64,000 bases of DNA from Burkholderiales bacterium (GCA_013044035.1 JABEVE010000055.1:1-64000), one strand, 5' to 3'; positions 35,778 through 45,449 are shown, counted from the first letter of the stretch. The notes: generated from the letters alone by a model not told the origin. Made by a program: numbers and translations.

Positions 35778-36487
35778 CGCAACAGAAGGACCATCTAACC
35801 GAGGATTGGCTCAAGGGTTTTCCAGACACGGATCTCGGGGACGCGGTACGGCTCATGCAGGCGACATGGCAGCGGTTGAGGGCGGATTTTCCAGATGCCT
35901 GTGATCCCAACCTTTCCGAGCCCGAAATCACCGCAACCTTTTGCGATCATCTGTTCCCAGACGGCGAAAAAGCCGGTCTGAATGGCACCTTTCTTTACGA
36001 AGTGCGCAGGGCAAAGACCCATCCGGAAACCGGAAAACGCATTCAGCCGATTCGCACCGATATTGAATATCGGGACACAGCGATCACGTTCCCATCCGGA
36101 AGACGTCTGGCAGTGATCTTCGAGTTCAAGAAGCTCAAGAACAACGATACGAGTCGGACTGGATATGTCGGGAAAAAGGGGATGCAGCGCTTCCTGACCG
36201 GAGACTACAAGGACCACGCCGAGTATGTCGCGTTCATGGTCGGTCTGGTCCATGACGAGGCACAAGCAGCGATTGCAGCAATCGAGGCCCGTCTCAAGCG
36301 GGCTGGGACGCGCGATCTACTACACATCCGACCCGACGATTCCGGGCGGCATGTACTCAAGCCTTCGGCATGGTTTCCGGAATCCGTGCACTTCGATACA
36401 GTGCATTCGCGTACAACGCAGATCAACGCGGCGGAGCACAGCAAATTTTCCGATCTGGTGCTCTGCCATTTTTTTTTGGAGCATTAA
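35774..36487 (+). CDS. PD-(D/E)XK nuclease-like partner of the methylase
   Basis: 237 aa from ATG 35774; the 303-aa track ORF starts inside the methylase gene. The core reads RTDIEYRD ... RLAVIFEFKKLKN, that is D-x(n)-E-x-K, the active-site pattern of PD-(D/E)XK endonucleases. Other conserved-looking parts are EPEITATFCDHLFP and KGMQRFLTGDYKDHAEYVAFMVGLV. No family was recognised. ATGA coupling to the methylase suggests a two-protein modification/restriction unit or an accessory nuclease. Confidence 0.65.
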   Translation: MTQQKDHLTEDWLKGFPDTDLGDAVRLMQATWQRLRADFPDACDPNLSEPEITATFCDHLFPDGEKAGLNGTFLYEVRRAKTHPETGKRIQPIRTDIEYRDTAITFPSGRRLAVIFEFKKLKNNDTSRTGYVGKKGMQRFLTGDYKDHAEYVAFMVGLVHDEAQAAIAAIEARLKRAGTRDLLHIRPDDSGRHVLKPSAWFPESVHFDTVHSRTTQINAAEHSKFSDLVLCHFFLEH

Positions 36488-36664
36488 CGTCGGCTTTGAT
36501 GACAGTGGTTCTTGCTGCGCACGGTGCGAATGCCTGATAGCGCACTCATGGCTGGCGGGACAATCTGACGGAACCAGCGCACGTCGAAGTAACTGCCACC
36601 TGCTGAGCAGCCACGTGGGGGCGACGGCGCTGAATCAAACCTACGCACAGGCGGGTAGGTCAAG

Positions 36665-37378
36665 TCAACCCAACATCCCAAGCATTCCCGCCCGAACGAC
36701 CGCAGCGGTCTTATTCGGCGCGTGCAGTTTGATGATTGAATTGGCAATGTGGAAATTCGCAGTGCGCTCGGAGATGTTGAGGATGTCGGCGATCTCCGAT
36801 GCCGTTTTGCCATCCGCAGCCCATCGCAGCACCTCGATCTCCCTGTCGGTGAGCAGGACTGTCGCTGCGGGCATCAGTTTGGCCGTGAGGATGCGCGACA
36901 TCCCGAGATGCGCCATCTGCGTCAGCCAAGCCAGCTGGACCTCCTTGTCGCGCAGTTCGATCTCGGAGATCGGCTCCCCCGATCGCGACACGGACAACAT
37001 GCCCATCGTGCTGTTCACGTCCCGGCTGGATTGTGCCCAGCCAAAGCACAAGCCGAACGAGCGGGCTTCTTCCCAGAGATCGCGATTCGAGGCAAAGAAC
37101 GCGTCGGACCAAACGACGGGTTGCAGGGAACGCGTGCCATGGCGGACAGTCGGGTCGACTGCAACGTAGCCCTTCTCCTTGTACCGTTCCTCCCATGCAC
37201 GCGGGTAATTGGTCAGCAACACCACCTTGGGCCGGGAGACCGGTAGCGGCATGCGCAGCCCATAGGAGCAGTGGTCGAATCCGAGGGATTGGACGATCGA
37301 AACGACGACCTCGAACAACTGCACGTCACACGTGATCGTCTGCAACGCATGGAGTTGGTGTTCCTGCCATCCCTTCAT
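36665..37378 (-). CDS. luxR: LuxR-type quorum-sensing receptor
   Basis: 237 aa from ATG 37378 with aggagaagacc upstream. The N-terminal autoinducer-binding domain retains the aromatic acyl-homoserine-lactone pocket pattern (YGLRMP, YPRAWEERYKEKGYVAVDPTV, PVVWSDAFF). The C-terminal GerE helix-turn-helix reads LTDREIEVLRWAADGKTASEIADILNISERTANFHI. Such receptors bind AHL and lux-box DNA. It is divergent from rsaM and luxI, with a lux-box-like element at its own 5' edge, so autoregulation is likely. Confidence 0.93.
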   Translation of the reverse strand: MKGWQEHQLHALQTITCDVQLFEVVVSIVQSLGFDHCSYGLRMPLPVSRPKVVLLTNYPRAWEERYKEKGYVAVDPTVRHGTRSLQPVVWSDAFFASNRDLWEEARSFGLCFGWAQSSRDVNSTMGMLSVSRSGEPISEIELRDKEVQLAWLTQMAHLGMSRILTAKLMPAATVLLTDREIEVLRWAADGKTASEIADILNISERTANFHIANSIIKLHAPNKTAAVVRAGMLGMLG

Positions 37379-37410
37379 GGTCTTCTCCTGCAGACAGGCC
37401 TTGTGACGGA

Positions 37411-37426
37411 CTGTCATATTTGACAC
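37411..37426. promoter_or_regulatory. lux-box-like element between luxR and rsaM
   Basis: CTGTCA-tatt-TGACAC. It shares the CTGTCA-N4-TGACA core with the luxI box but has one mismatch at the last base of CTG-N10-CAG. Confidence 0.55.
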
Positions 37427-37488
37427 TAGCCCTGCACTGCGTCGTCCTGTAGCGTGTCCCTTTCGAACTTCGTCGAGGACGACAACCC

Positions 37489-37923
37489 ATGACGCACGCC
37501 ACTGTCACTCATGGGCCAGCGCTGGCCCGAGCACCCATGATGACCCTTTCAGATGACGGCTTGGTCCGTCTCACTCTGGAAAGTTTAAGGGCGAACCCAT
37601 TCATCCATCTGCTGTCCGGGTTGGATGAACCCGTTGCCTCCCCCCTTCAAGAAGGCGCGAGCCTGGATCAGATCTCCGGTTACACCGAATGGGTGAGCAC
37701 TACACCTCCAGTGATCACCCTGGGCTGGGACTGGTGGTTGGATGTTTCCGCGACGCCGATCATCTATATCCGCATTGGCTCCCCCCGGAGCAATGTGATG
37801 CTCATGGATGCGCAGCACCGCGACCTGGGCAGACGCAAAACCGATGCTGCGCTGGGGACGCTGATCTCAACATTGTCCTGGCAAGCTGCGGTCGCGAAGC
37901 ATATTGGTTCACGCTACGCATGA
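37489..37923 (+). CDS. RsaM-like quorum-sensing modulator (DUF4902)
   Basis: 144 aa. Residues MTLSDDGLVRLTLESLRANPFIHLLSGLDEP and SGYTEWVSTTPPVITLGWDWWLD match RsaM-type proteins encoded between luxR and luxI in Burkholderia and some Pseudomonas. RsaM dampens AHL production by an incompletely known mechanism. Position between luxR and luxI is exactly as in those loci, which supports the call as strongly as the sequence does. Confidence 0.75.
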   Translation: MTHATVTHGPALARAPMMTLSDDGLVRLTLESLRANPFIHLLSGLDEPVASPLQEGASLDQISGYTEWVSTTPPVITLGWDWWLDVSATPIIYIRIGSPRSNVMLMDAQHRDLGRRKTDAALGTLISTLSWQAAVAKHIGSRYA

Positions 37924-37927
37924 TGGC

Positions 37928-37943
37928 CTGTCAGTTCTGACAG
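37928..37943 (+). promoter_or_regulatory. lux box of luxI
   Basis: CTGTCAG-tt-CTGACAG, a perfect palindrome fitting CTG-N10-CAG, 63 bp upstream of the luxI start. Confidence 0.8.
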
Positions 37944-38006
37944 TTACGCGCCTGCTGTGGCGCCGGTTCAATCCGTCTCCAAGTGTTCGAGCCAATTGGA
38001 GGTGGT

Positions 38007-38585
38007 ATGCAGATCGTGTCAGGATCCACAGCACAACTTCATCCAGGCTTGCACGCAAGCGTTGGACGCTATCGCCACCAAGTATTTGTCGAGAAGCTCG
38101 GCTGGGACGTGCCCTCGCAAGAGGACATTGAAGCCGATCAGTTCGATCGCCCGGACACTATCTATATCGTTGGCCGGGATGATCAGGGGCATGTCTGTGG
38201 CTGCGCTCGGCTACTGCCCACCACCCGACCCTACCTGCTGGGCGAGGTTTTCCCTCAACTGTTGAATGGCCTTGCGCCACCTGCATCCCCGGATGTCTGG
38301 GAGTTGTCGCGCTTCGCGGCCACGGATTTCAACAGCCAAGCCACGTCAGCGCTGGGGAGGATGTCCTCGGAAGCGGCGATTGCATTGATGCGTGCGTCCA
38401 TTGTCTGCGCTGCGGAGCAAGGGGCAAAGCGGTTGATCATGGTGACCAATCTTGGGGTGGAAAGATTGTTGCGAAGGGCGGGTTTTGAAGCGCATCGCGC
38501 AGGGCCGCCTATGGTTATCGATGGGCATCCCATTTTTGCGTGTTGGGTTTTCTGGCCTGAAAATGCAGCGCCGATCAATTGTTGA
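38007..38585 (+). CDS. luxI: Acyl-homoserine-lactone synthase
   Basis: 192 aa from ATG 38007 with ggaggtggt directly upstream; the track start 24 bp earlier is not used. LuxI signature residues are present: YRHQVFVEKLGWDVP, the E/D-rich EDIEADQFD, CGCARLLPTTRPYLLGEVFP and WELSRFA. The enzyme would make an AHL from S-adenosylmethionine and an acyl-ACP; acyl length cannot be predicted. The lux box upstream indicates positive feedback by the neighbouring LuxR. Confidence 0.95.
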   Translation: MQIVSGSTAQLHPGLHASVGRYRHQVFVEKLGWDVPSQEDIEADQFDRPDTIYIVGRDDQGHVCGCARLLPTTRPYLLGEVFPQLLNGLAPPASPDVWELSRFAATDFNSQATSALGRMSSEAAIALMRASIVCAAEQGAKRLIMVTNLGVERLLRRAGFEAHRAGPPMVIDGHPIFACWVFWPENAAPINC

Positions 38586-38790
38586 TTTGCAATTAATGGA
38601 TGAATAATAACAATTAATTTCCACCTCCAGTTAACTAATGGCCCTGGCAATATTGAAACTTCTTCGTGCAAATTGCTGGACTGCCAAGAAGTTCATCGCT
38701 TTTTACATGCCAGTGCCAGGCAAAGAATAAACTGATTCGTTATCCCTCGGATTAAACATTATTTAACACCATAGTCAGGGAGTTTAGTAA
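38586..38790. other. 205-bp AT-rich leader of the biosynthetic cluster
   Basis: GC falls sharply relative to flanking DNA. It contains two CAATTAAT direct repeats and an AGTTAACT palindrome, but no clear lux box. The following gene has agggag before its ATG. A promoter for the cluster presumably lies here. Confidence 0.45.
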
Positions 38791-40077
38791 ATGAAATCAA
38801 CCGAATATATCGAGAGTCTTCCGACCTCAACTCACATTTCGCGGCTTGGTGCGCATTGGATTGGGTCGGTAAATCTTGAGAGGATTGTCAACTACGCTGG
38901 AACACCTGTATTTATCTATAGCGCGGCGCAGTTAACGAAGAATGCCCGCCGAGTGAAAGCTGCCGCAGGTGAGGCTGGTCTTGGGGATCGACTTTCTATT
39001 TTCGTCCCGTTTTTCCCCAATGCCAACCCGCACATTCTGAGGCCGCTGCAAGATGAGGGCGTTGGTATTCTTCTCCAGATGCCGAACGAGCACGAGATTG
39101 TTACAAAGTTTGGCTATTCAAACTTCATCGTTTCGCCCGGGCACGTATCGAACGAAGAGATCAGTTTTTGGGGACAGCATGGATACCCAACCTTCTTGGC
39201 GAGTCTCGACGAAATCACCTTTGCTCTGCAGCAAAAGGCTAAGACAATTAGTGTCCGGATCGACAGCCTCGGCTCTGACAAGCCCGGCATTAAGGTCGAC
39301 CAATTAGCCGACCTTGCACAAATGCTTAAGGCCCACGACCGTACACTTGAATGTTTCGAGGTGTACTGCGGCAGCGGCAATTCGCTTGATGACATGATTG
39401 ATATAGCACGCCAGATCTTCCGTATGTTTCTTGATCATTTTTCAACTGCGAAATCGATCAACTTTGCAGGCGGCCATGGCTTCAAATATGAAGGGTGGGA
39501 TGATCAGATAAAGCATTTTGACTGGCTTACCTACTTCAAAGCCATCCGAGTGCTTGCGGCCGAGATGGGAATTCCAGATTACGTTAATTTTTTGATCGAG
39601 CCAGCTCGGGATATTCTGGCAGACACTGGCGTACTCTTAGTTGGTGTAAAACGCGATATCGTCAAACATTCGAACGGCAGCATTGTCGTCACCGACGGTT
39701 CGCGCATGCTGATGCCTTCGGCGCAGCTACGCAACCGATCACACAATACCGTTTTTCTCGATGATACGTTTCGAGAAATTTTCCACGGCGAAGACGCTGT
39801 AACATGCAAGATTCGCGGTCGAAGTCTTCTCAGAAATGATTATATATTGCCGGGCGAGGCTGTAGCCCCTAATTCTGTCGTGGCTGGTGGTTATCTCCTG
39901 ATCTTTGATGTTGGCGCCTATTGTGCAACGCAGCACATGGAATTTTTGAACGTTCCGCCAGCCGGCGAGGTCGTTGTGAGCATTGATAGCTCAATGCACC
40001 TTGTGACCAAGCCCGGCCACCCGTTGGACAAATGGCGGAATTTGTTGCCGGAACACCAGCCCATTCCAGTCGGATGA
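38791..40077 (+). CDS. Alanine-racemase/DAP-decarboxylase-fold protein lacking the PLP lysine
   Basis: 428 aa. The overall pattern is fold-type III decarboxylase (LysA/ornithine decarboxylase): [11 protein letters not shown], a barrel with [13 protein letters not shown] (glycine-rich phosphate loop), IEPARDIL and a C-terminal beta domain ending in [13 protein letters not shown]. The usual YAxKAN motif that holds the Schiff-base lysine reads [10 protein letters not shown], with no lysine. The HxGS and CxxxD motifs are also altered ([15 protein letters not shown]). It may be a pseudoenzyme or use different chemistry. It is the first gene of the low-GC cluster behind luxI. Confidence 0.75.
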   Translation: MKSTEYIESLPTSTHISRLGAHWIGSVNLERIVNYAGTPVFIYSAAQLTKNARRVKAAAGEAGLGDRLSIFVPFFPNANPHILRPLQDEGVGILLQMPNEHEIVTKFGYSNFIVSPGHVSNEEISFWGQHGYPTFLASLDEITFALQQKAKTISVRIDSLGSDKPGIKVDQLADLAQMLKAHDRTLECFEVYCGSGNSLDDMIDIARQIFRMFLDHFSTAKSINFAGGHGFKYEGWDDQIKHFDWLTYFKAIRVLAAEMGIPDYVNFLIEPARDILADTGVLLVGVKRDIVKHSNGSIVVTDGSRMLMPSAQLRNRSHNTVFLDDTFREIFHGEDAVTCKIRGRSLLRNDYILPGEAVAPNSVVAGGYLLIFDVGAYCATQHMEFLNVPPAGEVVVSIDSSMHLVTKPGHPLDKWRNLLPEHQPIPVG

Positions 40078-40114
40078 GGAAGTACGCGGTATGGGCGAAG
40101 GCCAGGAGAAAGCA

Positions 40115-40756
40115 ATGGATTTGGTGGGACTCAACCCGGATGTCGCATTCGAGAACGACGAAGATGGCGTCAACGGTGAGGATCCGTTCGCGCTCTTTGG
40201 GGAATGGCTTGCACTTGCACACATCAAGGAAATTAACGATGCCAATGCTATGGCGATCGCCACCTCGGATACGGTAGGGTTACCGAATGTCCGGATGGTA
40301 TTGTTGAAAGGGTTTGATTCTAATGGCTTCGTGTTCTTTACGAATACTGAATCCCAAAAAGGAATCGAGCTTTTGGCGAACATGCAGGCCGCTGCGGTTC
40401 TACATTGGAAGTCACTTCGGCGTCAGGTGCGGCTCCGCGGGCAAGTAATGCTAGTGACGGAGGATGAGGCCGACGCCTATTTTGCCTCGCGCCCACGGGC
40501 GAGCAGGATAGGCGCCTGGGCTAGTCGCCAGTCACGTCCGCTTGCGGGCAGGCATGAGTTGCGGAAGGCTGTCGCCGTTCAGGCGGTCAAGTATGCGGTT
40601 GGTGCCATCCCGCGACCGCGCCACTGGACAGGCTTCCGTATCGTCCCAACCTATATGGAATTTTGGATGGATAAGCCTTATCGGCTACATGACCGTCTTG
40701 TCTTCACGCGAAATTCACAGGGTACTCCGTGGGGTAGTCAAAGGTACTATCCATAA
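40115..40756 (+). CDS. PdxH/PhzG-like FMN oxidase
   Basis: 213 aa from ATG 40115, preceded by caggagaaagca; ATG 40091 is an alternative start. FMN-binding [34 protein letters not shown] and the substrate-site RLHDR are all present, as in pyridoxamine-5'-phosphate oxidase. PdxH makes pyridoxal phosphate, but PhzG-type homologues act in secondary metabolism. In this cluster either role is possible: cofactor supply for PLP enzymes or a tailoring oxidation. Confidence 0.85.
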   Translation: MDLVGLNPDVAFENDEDGVNGEDPFALFGEWLALAHIKEINDANAMAIATSDTVGLPNVRMVLLKGFDSNGFVFFTNTESQKGIELLANMQAAAVLHWKSLRRQVRLRGQVMLVTEDEADAYFASRPRASRIGAWASRQSRPLAGRHELRKAVAVQAVKYAVGAIPRPRHWTGFRIVPTYMEFWMDKPYRLHDRLVFTRNSQGTPWGSQRYYP

Positions 40757-41009
40757 CTTGTTCTAATTCGACTTCACTTGGTGAGATTATGCTGGCATAT
40801 TTTGTTGGTGAGCGATGATTTTCCATCAGCCAAACTCGCGTACTTCAGTTTGAATCGGGAGGGTCAAACGGGTGTGTGGCAGTGGTTATAGACGCCGTGG
40901 CGTAAGCTGGAGGCTACCATAAGCCTCAGTGTGAAAGACGTTAAACTCCGATGGCATCGGGTTAATGCCAAATTTGCAGCAGGAAAACGGCACAGGAAGA
41001 TGATTTAAG
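40757..41009 (+). promoter_or_regulatory. 253-bp structured leader before the exporter gene
   Basis: There is no gene, apart from a possible 12-codon leader frame at about 40815. Three short inverted repeats stand in a row: acgcc-gt-ggcgt (40892-40903), gaggct-accata-agcctc (40910-40927) and ccgat-ggc-atcgg (40948-40960). A weak aggaag site precedes the exporter ATG. The arrangement could be an RNA regulatory leader; I do not recognise a riboswitch class. Confidence 0.4.
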
Positions 41010-41906
41010 ATGACTAAATTAAAAATGGCAGATCACCTTTTCGGATACATCCTGCTCGCGCTTGCAATGATGACGGTTGGTTCAACGGTCATTGCCTCGA
41101 AGATAATTGCTGGTAATATTCCACCTTTTGCAGCTGTCGCCATGCGATTTGCACTTGCCCTACCGATCTTGTTGGTGATTGTTGTCATGTCGCACGTGCG
41201 AATGCCAAACCTCAGGCGGCGGGATTGGGGACTTTTAGCTCTGCAAGCTGCCGCTGGGAGCGTAGGGTATACGGTCTTGTTAATTTCAGGACTAAATTTT
41301 CTTCCAGCCGCGACCGCTGGTGTTGTGATTGGAACGCTTCCCGCCGTTTCTGCGTTGTTCGCAGTGCTCGTGTTGCGCGAGCGATCGGACTATAGGATTG
41401 CGGCGAGCGTCACGCTGGCCACAATAGGCGTGATGTCCGTTGCATGGACCGGCCGTGAACATGGCTCGTTGGTGGGGATGGTCCTTGTGTTGGGGGCGGT
41501 GATTTGTGAGAGTGCCTTCATCCTTCTGAACAAGCGAATGGATGTGCCGTTGCCGCCGCTACTGCAGTCGACGGTAATGACTGCGTTCGGGCTTCTGTTC
41601 TCACTTCCCTTCGTTGCATTTGGTTGGGATGGGGTCAAGCTGTCCATATCAGCCTTGGCGGCTATTGCTTGGTACGCGCTTATCCCGACCGTCGGGGGCT
41701 TCCTCCTTTGGTACGCGGGCGCAGCGCGCGTCAGCGGAGGCGAAGCTGCAACGTTCACTGCGATTGCGCCACTTACCGCCGTAGCCCTTGCTGCAGTGTT
41801 TCTAGGGGAGTCCATAGGACTGTCCCAGTTATTGGGTATGGTCACTGTGATCGCGGCAATTCTTGTGCTAAGTCTTCCAGTCAGGAGAAGGAGTGGAGCT
41901 AAATGA
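41010..41906 (+). CDS. EamA/DMT-superfamily transporter
   Basis: 298 aa with ten predicted hydrophobic segments in two EamA repeats: the first half begins GYILLALAMMTVGSTVIASKI and the second has GAVICESAFILLNKRM. These are inner-membrane drug/metabolite exporters, typically for amino acids or their derivatives. Its location inside the cluster suggests export of the pathway product or a precursor. The stop overlaps the next start (ATGA). Confidence 0.85.
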   Translation: MTKLKMADHLFGYILLALAMMTVGSTVIASKIIAGNIPPFAAVAMRFALALPILLVIVVMSHVRMPNLRRRDWGLLALQAAAGSVGYTVLLISGLNFLPAATAGVVIGTLPAVSALFAVLVLRERSDYRIAASVTLATIGVMSVAWTGREHGSLVGMVLVLGAVICESAFILLNKRMDVPLPPLLQSTVMTAFGLLFSLPFVAFGWDGVKLSISALAAIAWYALIPTVGGFLLWYAGAARVSGGEAATFTAIAPLTAVALAAVFLGESIGLSQLLGMVTVIAAILVLSLPVRRRSGAK

Positions 41907-42577
41907 CGCCAATTTTTCAGCACGATACTGCCCTTCGTGCCGATTTTTCGACATTGAGGGTGGGTATCGTCCTGCTCACTAACGTTGATCGACTCGACCC
42001 CTCAAAGCTCGATGCCGCTCAGCATTTGCGCACTGCGTTTGGCCGACTCGCGGTCGGGTCTGAAAGTGAGATGCCACAGATTCGGGCCTGGCGCGGGGCG
42101 TATTCGCAGATGGGTCTGAAGCCTACGCAATACCGATGCGCCGCTGAGTCGCTTCTGAGGCGCTTGCGGACGGAAGGAAACCTTCCAACGGTAAACCCTG
42201 TTGTCGATTTCTGCAACGCGGTGTCGGCGGCTTGGGCGATTCCTCTCGCTGTCTTTGACCTCGACCAAGTCGTGGGGACACTGACCGTCCGCTACGCCAT
42301 TGGCGATGAGAGGTATGTGACTTTTGCCGGCACTGAAGAGCATCCCGAGCCGGGCGAAGTGATCTTTGCTGATTCTGCTGGCTGGGCCCATGCGCGGCGT
42401 TGGGTCCATAGGCAAAGCGGACGGTCGGCCGTTTCCAGCATGACAAAACGTGCGCTTCTTGTTACTGAGGCGCTTCATGAGAAGGCTGTCGATGATCTTG
42501 GCGCGATGACAGCGGAACTGGCTTCGGCTTTCACACTGGCTGGATGTGACGTTCAGGAAAACCCGCCGTCCAGCTGA
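41903..42577 (+). CDS. B3/4-domain protein
   Basis: 224 aa. MPQIRAWRGAYSQMGLKPTQYRCAAESLLRR and NPVVDFCNAVSAAWAIPLAVFDLDQV are hallmarks of stand-alone B3/4 proteins, which share the fold of the tRNA-editing region of phenylalanyl-tRNA synthetase beta. Such proteins are suspected to bind or edit aminoacyl-tRNA. In a biosynthetic cluster one could protect the host from a non-canonical amino acid, but that is speculative. Coupled to the EamA gene. Confidence 0.8.
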   Translation: MTPIFQHDTALRADFSTLRVGIVLLTNVDRLDPSKLDAAQHLRTAFGRLAVGSESEMPQIRAWRGAYSQMGLKPTQYRCAAESLLRRLRTEGNLPTVNPVVDFCNAVSAAWAIPLAVFDLDQVVGTLTVRYAIGDERYVTFAGTEEHPEPGEVIFADSAGWAHARRWVHRQSGRSAVSSMTKRALLVTEALHEKAVDDLGAMTAELASAFTLAGCDVQENPPSS

Positions 42578-42612
42578 GGGTCTTTGAGACAAGCAGGGGA
42601 GCAAAAGGCAAT

Positions 42613-43299
42613 ATGGATAGGAAAGTTGATTTGGAAGTGGCTCTATCGAGTATCCGCAACGCTATCCAAGAGACTGCGGTTGCGTGCGGACGTCGCCCAG
42701 AGGATGTGACGCTGGTCGCTGCCTCGAAGACGGTTGAGCCGGATAGGCTGCAATCAGCAATTGATCTTGGCCAGCGGGTCTTCGGCGAGAACAGGCTGGA
42801 GGAAGCTCGGTCGAAATGGCCTGACCTACTCCAGGCCAATCCTGGGATCAAGCTCCACATGATCGGACCACTTCAGTCGAAGAAGGCGCGGGACGCCGTG
42901 GCTCTTTTTGACGTCATTCAGTCAGTCGACCGTTTGAGCCTCGCTGCGGCTATCGCGAAGGAGCGCGATAGACAGGGGCGTTCGCCTGCAATCTGTATTC
43001 AAGTGAACACAAGCTATGAGCCACAGAAGAGCGGTGTCCTACCTGAGCAAGCCGACGGCTTGATCTCAGAATGTCGGGACCAGTTGGGCCTTCATGTCGT
43101 AGGCCTAATGTGTATTCCTCCAGCCGAAGGTGAACCGGTTGATGATTTTCGGAAACTAGCAAGCATCGCCCAACAGAACGGGCTCAGTGTCCTGTCGATG
43201 GGTATGAGCCAAGACTTCGCTCTGGCGATTTCCCATGGTGCGACTCATGTTCGTGTTGGCAGTGCGATTTTCGGCGCTCGCAAGCCGCTTTCCATATGA
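42613..43299 (+). CDS. YggS-family PLP-binding protein
   Basis: 228 aa. The N-terminal VAASKTVEPD carries the PLP lysine, followed by FGENRLEEARSKW, HMIGPLQSKKARDA and the C-terminal SMGMSQDFALAISHGATHVRVGSAIFG. This is the full YggS/PROSC signature. YggS proteins bind and buffer PLP without a known catalytic reaction. Together with the PdxH-like gene it points to PLP-dependent chemistry or vitamin B6 homeostasis in the pathway. The stop overlaps the next ATG. Confidence 0.88.
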   Translation: MDRKVDLEVALSSIRNAIQETAVACGRRPEDVTLVAASKTVEPDRLQSAIDLGQRVFGENRLEEARSKWPDLLQANPGIKLHMIGPLQSKKARDAVALFDVIQSVDRLSLAAAIAKERDRQGRSPAICIQVNTSYEPQKSGVLPEQADGLISECRDQLGLHVVGLMCIPPAEGEPVDDFRKLASIAQQNGLSVLSMGMSQDFALAISHGATHVRVGSAIFGARKPLSI

Positions 43300-45449
43300 A
43301 ATATCCCGCTCCGCGACCAAGCTATAGCGCAGCGGATCCGATGTTCGCCCCACTATTCACACCCCTCCAGATTGGGCCAGTTACGATCCGCAATCGGTTC
43401 TATCAAGTTCCCCACTGCAACGGAATGAACAGAGTGCATCCCAGCGCAATGGCACAGATGCGAGGCATCAAGGCTGAGGGTGGTTGGGGGGCTGTCTGCA
43501 CCGAGCAGTGTGATGTGCATTACTCAGGATGTCATCCGCGCGAGCTCAGGCTTTGGGACCAGCACGACCTTCCGATCTTGGCGCGTGCCGTGGACGAGAT
43601 CCATAAGCATGGCGCGCTTGCCGGGATCGAACTGGCGCACAACGGATTTCATGTCCATAACCTTGAGACCCGCGCCATTCCTATGGCGCCGTCGCTGACG
43701 CCGACTCGAAGCAATGCACCGGTAATGGCACGCGAGATGGATCTACAGGACATTCGCAACGTCAGGCATTGGCACCGCCTTGCGGCAATAAATGCAAAGC
43801 GCGCAGGCTTTGATATTGTCTATATCTATGCAGGTCACGATATGACCTTGCCGGCGCATTTTTTGTCGCGGCGCCATAACCGTCGCACGGACTGCTATGG
43901 CGGAAGTCTTGAAAATCGCGTTCGGCTGTTAAGAGAGCTTGTCGAGGATGCGAAGGACGCAGTTGGAGATCGCTGCGCTATTGCGCTTAGGTTTGGCGTG
44001 GACGAGTTAATCGGGTCAGAAGGGTTGAGTTGCGTAGGTGAGGGGCGCGACGTCGTCCAAATGCTGGCGCATTTACCCGATCTATGGGATGTCAACATCA
44101 GTTCCTTTGAGAACGACGGGCAGTCATCGCGTTTCAGCGAAGAGGGGTTTCAAGAGGAATATATTCGGTTCGTGAAAAAGGTAACTGGCAAGCCCGTTGT
44201 TGGTGTCGGGCGCTATACTTCGCCAGATCGGATGCTCTGGCTTATTTCCACCGGGGTACTTGATCTGATTGGTGCGGCGAGACCTTCGATCGCGGATCCC
44301 TTCCTGCCCGAAAAGATTCGCACCGGCGCTTACGACGACATACGGGAATGCATCGGCTGCAATATTTGCATTGCGTCCGATAAGTTGAGCGTACCGTTGC
44401 GCTGCACCCAAAACCCGACAATTGGAGAAGAATGGCGGCGCGGCTGGCATCCAGAGCGGATCGCTGCGAAAGATACAGGCGACCGGGTCCTCATCGTGGG
44501 TGGCGGGCCAGCTGGGCTTGAGGCTGCGGTATGGCTAGGTCGGCGTGGCTATGAGACGACATTGATTGATCGCTCGCCCGAGTTTGGAGGGCGCGTGCGC
44601 CGTGAGGCGAGGCTTCCCGGACTACGCGCTTGGCAACGGGTGGTGGACTGGCGGCTTGAGCAACTAAAGAAAGACCGACATGTCACACTACTTCCAAACA
44701 ATGATGTGACGGCTGGAATCATTCTGGAGGCTGATTTCACCCTGATTGCACTTGCAACAGGCGCAGAGTGGCGCAGCGATGGGATTGGGCGAAGCCTCAC
44801 GCAACCGCTTCGTGGCGTTGAGTTGACTGCTATCTTCACCCCCGAAGACATCCTAGCTGGACGACTTCCTGAGGGGCGCGTTGTCCTGTTTGACGACGAT
44901 CACTACTATATGGGCGGGGTGATCGCTGAGTACTTGGTGGAGCGCGGCTGTGATGTGACCTTTGTCACACCAGACAGTTTGGTGTCTTCGTTCACAACGA
45001 ATACTGCCGAGCAGCCCAGAATCCAGAGACGCATGCTCGAAAAATGCTCGGCCGTACATGTTTCAACCCAATTGATAGAGGTCAGGGCGGGCGAGGCCGA
45101 CCTCGCGTGCGTTTTTACTGGGCGTCCGCGCACAATCATGGCTGACGCGATAGTGCTTGTAACATCGCAAGTGCCGTGCGACGACCTATTCTTTGATCTT
45201 CTCGCACAGGCGGCAATGGGGCCGCGCGTGGTCAGAATTGGCGACTGCTATGCCCCAGGGACCATTGCGGCAGCGGTTTATTCGGGACATCTCTTCGCGC
45301 GGACACTCGATAACCGCCTGACTGACAACCCGCCGTTTCGGCGTGAAAACACTCAACCAGATTGGGACCAGAGATTCCCTGAAGATATTGGCGTCTTTCG
45401 CGGATGCGACCATAATCATCCGCTCGAACGGAACGAATTGGGGCAATGA
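43296..45449 (+). CDS. Trimethylamine-dehydrogenase-like flavoprotein
   Basis: 717 aa (TMADH about 730). An old-yellow-enzyme barrel begins [25 protein letters not shown], where Cys41 matches the cysteine that covalently holds FMN in TMADH. The 4Fe-4S motif CIGCNICIA...C and [17 protein letters not shown] follow. A C-terminal FAD/NAD-type domain then has [11 protein letters not shown]. By comparison with TMADH as I recall it, the three aromatic substrate residues (Tyr60, Trp264, Trp355) are replaced by Gln, Phe and Asp. The substrate is therefore probably not trimethylamine. It may oxidise or reduce an intermediate of the cluster. Confidence 0.88.
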   Translation: MKYPAPRPSYSAADPMFAPLFTPLQIGPVTIRNRFYQVPHCNGMNRVHPSAMAQMRGIKAEGGWGAVCTEQCDVHYSGCHPRELRLWDQHDLPILARAVDEIHKHGALAGIELAHNGFHVHNLETRAIPMAPSLTPTRSNAPVMAREMDLQDIRNVRHWHRLAAINAKRAGFDIVYIYAGHDMTLPAHFLSRRHNRRTDCYGGSLENRVRLLRELVEDAKDAVGDRCAIALRFGVDELIGSEGLSCVGEGRDVVQMLAHLPDLWDVNISSFENDGQSSRFSEEGFQEEYIRFVKKVTGKPVVGVGRYTSPDRMLWLISTGVLDLIGAARPSIADPFLPEKIRTGAYDDIRECIGCNICIASDKLSVPLRCTQNPTIGEEWRRGWHPERIAAKDTGDRVLIVGGGPAGLEAAVWLGRRGYETTLIDRSPEFGGRVRREARLPGLRAWQRVVDWRLEQLKKDRHVTLLPNNDVTAGIILEADFTLIALATGAEWRSDGIGRSLTQPLRGVELTAIFTPEDILAGRLPEGRVVLFDDDHYYMGGVIAEYLVERGCDVTFVTPDSLVSSFTTNTAEQPRIQRRMLEKCSAVHVSTQLIEVRAGEADLACVFTGRPRTIMADAIVLVTSQVPCDDLFFDLLAQAAMGPRVVRIGDCYAPGTIAAAVYSGHLFARTLDNRLTDNPPFRRENTQPDWDQRFPEDIGVFRGCDHNHPLERNELGQ

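Noticed and set aside
38586-38790. A lux box directly before the biosynthetic cluster
   Set aside because: No CTG-N10-CAG palindrome was found; AHL control of the cluster would have to be by read-through or indirect.
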